From CAIKMD01 sp963729935 (GTDB lineage Bacteria; Pseudomonadota; Alphaproteobacteria; ATCC43930; CGMCC-115725): a stretch of 64,000 nt of DNA. Below are positions 63,515 to 64,000 of the stretch, in pieces; within the stretch, counting starts at the first letter, position 1; every line of letters starts with the position of its first letter. The position numbers were made by a program, and so were the translations under genes. The stretch spans positions 78,213 to 142,212 of the forward strand of contig CAVSPW010000011.1 of the NCBI GenBank assembly GCA_963729935.1, in the 5' to 3' direction. The notes beneath the pieces were generated by a model that saw only the letters and a program-made list of their open reading frames with translations, did not search any database and was not told the DNA's origin.

Positions 63515-63924
63515 AATCTCCCCTTCAACGCACGGATGACGGCCGCCACTGTCGATGCTTGTGCTCCCGGACCGATCCGCACGACCACGCCATCGATCTC
63601 GAGTTCGATCGATGTCGCCGCCGGCGATCGCCGCCGGGGAGAGTCCTTCGTTACCGCTCGCGCGGGGACCTCCGCGACCGCCGGAACGAACACCGGCCTT
63701 TCAGCCGCGAGCGTGCCACGCGCCAGTCGACGCCAGGTGAAAAGCTGCTGCGGCGTCAGCCCGTGCCGGCGCGCTACCGAGCAGACCGTCTCGCCCTCGG
63801 CGTAACTCTCGGCGATGATCGCCGCCTTCTCTGCCGGCGACCAACCCCGACGGCGCCCGGCGCCCGTGAACACCTCGATGCGCCGCACCGGCTCCGGCAT
63901 ATGCTTATGGTCTGAAATCGACAT
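63511..63924 (-). CDS. tnpA: IS66 family accessory protein TnpA (Orf1)
   Basis: 137 residues; a helix-turn-helix protein (RRGWSPAEKAAIIAESYAEG, VCSVARRHGLTPQQLFTWRR). The C-terminal half ends IELEIDGVVVRIGPGAQAST. Start ATG at 63924 (MSISDHKHM) gives the usual length; an earlier in-frame ATG (63957) would make it longer. It is the first gene of the element. Confidence 0.88.
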   Translation of the reverse strand: MSISDHKHMPEPVRRIEVFTGAGRRRGWSPAEKAAIIAESYAEGETVCSVARRHGLTPQQLFTWRRLARGTLAAERPVFVPAVAEVPARAVTKDSPRRRSPAATSIELEIDGVVVRIGPGAQASTVAAVIRALKGRL

Positions 63925-63979
63925 GTGTCGGAACCCCCAACCGGCTCCGAGCATCAACCCGCAATCGTCAGATCAAAAG

Positions 63980-64000
63980 GTGGCGGCCGAACATCGCTTA
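63980..64000 (-). repeat. IS66 right terminal inverted repeat, last base outside the window
   Basis: The last bases GTGGCGGCCGAACATCGCTTA, read in reverse complement, start TAAGCGATG and mirror the left repeat. The missing final base should be C on the plus strand. Confidence 0.75.

Larger units (their letters stand above)
61543..64000 (-). mobile_element. IS66-family insertion sequence (right end one base beyond the window)
   Basis: Three genes tnpA-tnpB-tnpC on the minus strand, in the standard IS66 order. The left terminal repeat starts GTAAGCG at 61543 and the last bases in the window are CGCTTA, whose next base should be C to complete the mirrored GTAAGCG. The ends match at 15 of 22 positions. 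The element would be about 2459 bases, normal for IS66. The eight bases before it are AAATAAGG, the expected place of a target duplication. Confidence 0.93.

Noticed and set aside
1..64000. rRNA, tRNA or CRISPR loci
   Set aside because: No tRNA-like cloverleaf arms, rRNA conserved segments or regularly spaced direct repeats were seen in the intergenic stretches.

Overview
The window comes from the chromosome of a GC-rich alphaproteobacterium. The evidence is a complete Rhodospirillales/Rhizobiales-style complex I operon running into birA, coaX and ribonuclease J, a short proS next to lolC/lolD/dnaE, an imuA-imuB-dnaE2 mutasome, a phasin, and intergenic palindromic repeats of types common in this class. 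I cannot name the genus. No rRNA, tRNA or CRISPR array was seen.

Layout. 1-14340: nuoE (cut by the window edge) to nuoN, then birA, coaX and rnj, tightly packed and mostly overlapping, probably one transcript. 14471-22538: an MFS exporter, methylmalonyl-CoA epimerase, a DUF1467 protein, tag, a 0.6 kb quiet stretch, a small secreted protein, proS, lolC/E, lolD and a carboxymuconolactone-decarboxylase-like gene. 22674-28187: dnaE, a small unknown gene, hspQ behind a heat-shock-type promoter, and a frameshifted glycosyltransferase/GtrA gene. 28260-33868: an ABC importer operon with three successive paralogous substrate-binding proteins, one ATPase and two permeases. 33881-39004: a frameshifted formyl-THF hydrolase-like gene, then the biotin genes bioF-bioD and, divergently, bioB-bioA. 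39015-41082: SnoaL-like protein, FTR1-type iron permease behind a palindrome, DedA protein. 41185-46557: the SOS mutasome imuA-imuB-dnaE2 with a LexA box. 46783-55281: putA, a VWA gene (frameshifted), a membrane J-domain protein, galU, a phosphohexomutase and a DacF-like D,D-carboxypeptidase with a SPOR domain. 55378-61086: phasin, clpS-clpA, a cluster of three different intergenic repeats, and three small genes. 61543-64000: an IS66 element whose far end lies one base beyond the window.

How the parts relate. Most of the window is housekeeping: respiration, cofactors (biotin synthesis plus the biotin ligase; CoA), envelope biogenesis (Lol export, GalU/phosphohexomutase sugar precursors, DacF), replication and repair, and proteolysis. 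The less ordinary content is the three-receptor ABC operon with a palindrome in its promoter, the mutasome promoter whose layout predicts a leaderless LexA-blocked mRNA, palindromic operators before the iron permease and the phasin, and four genes each carrying a single-base indel. Those indels may be sequence errors or real decay; the sequence alone cannot decide.
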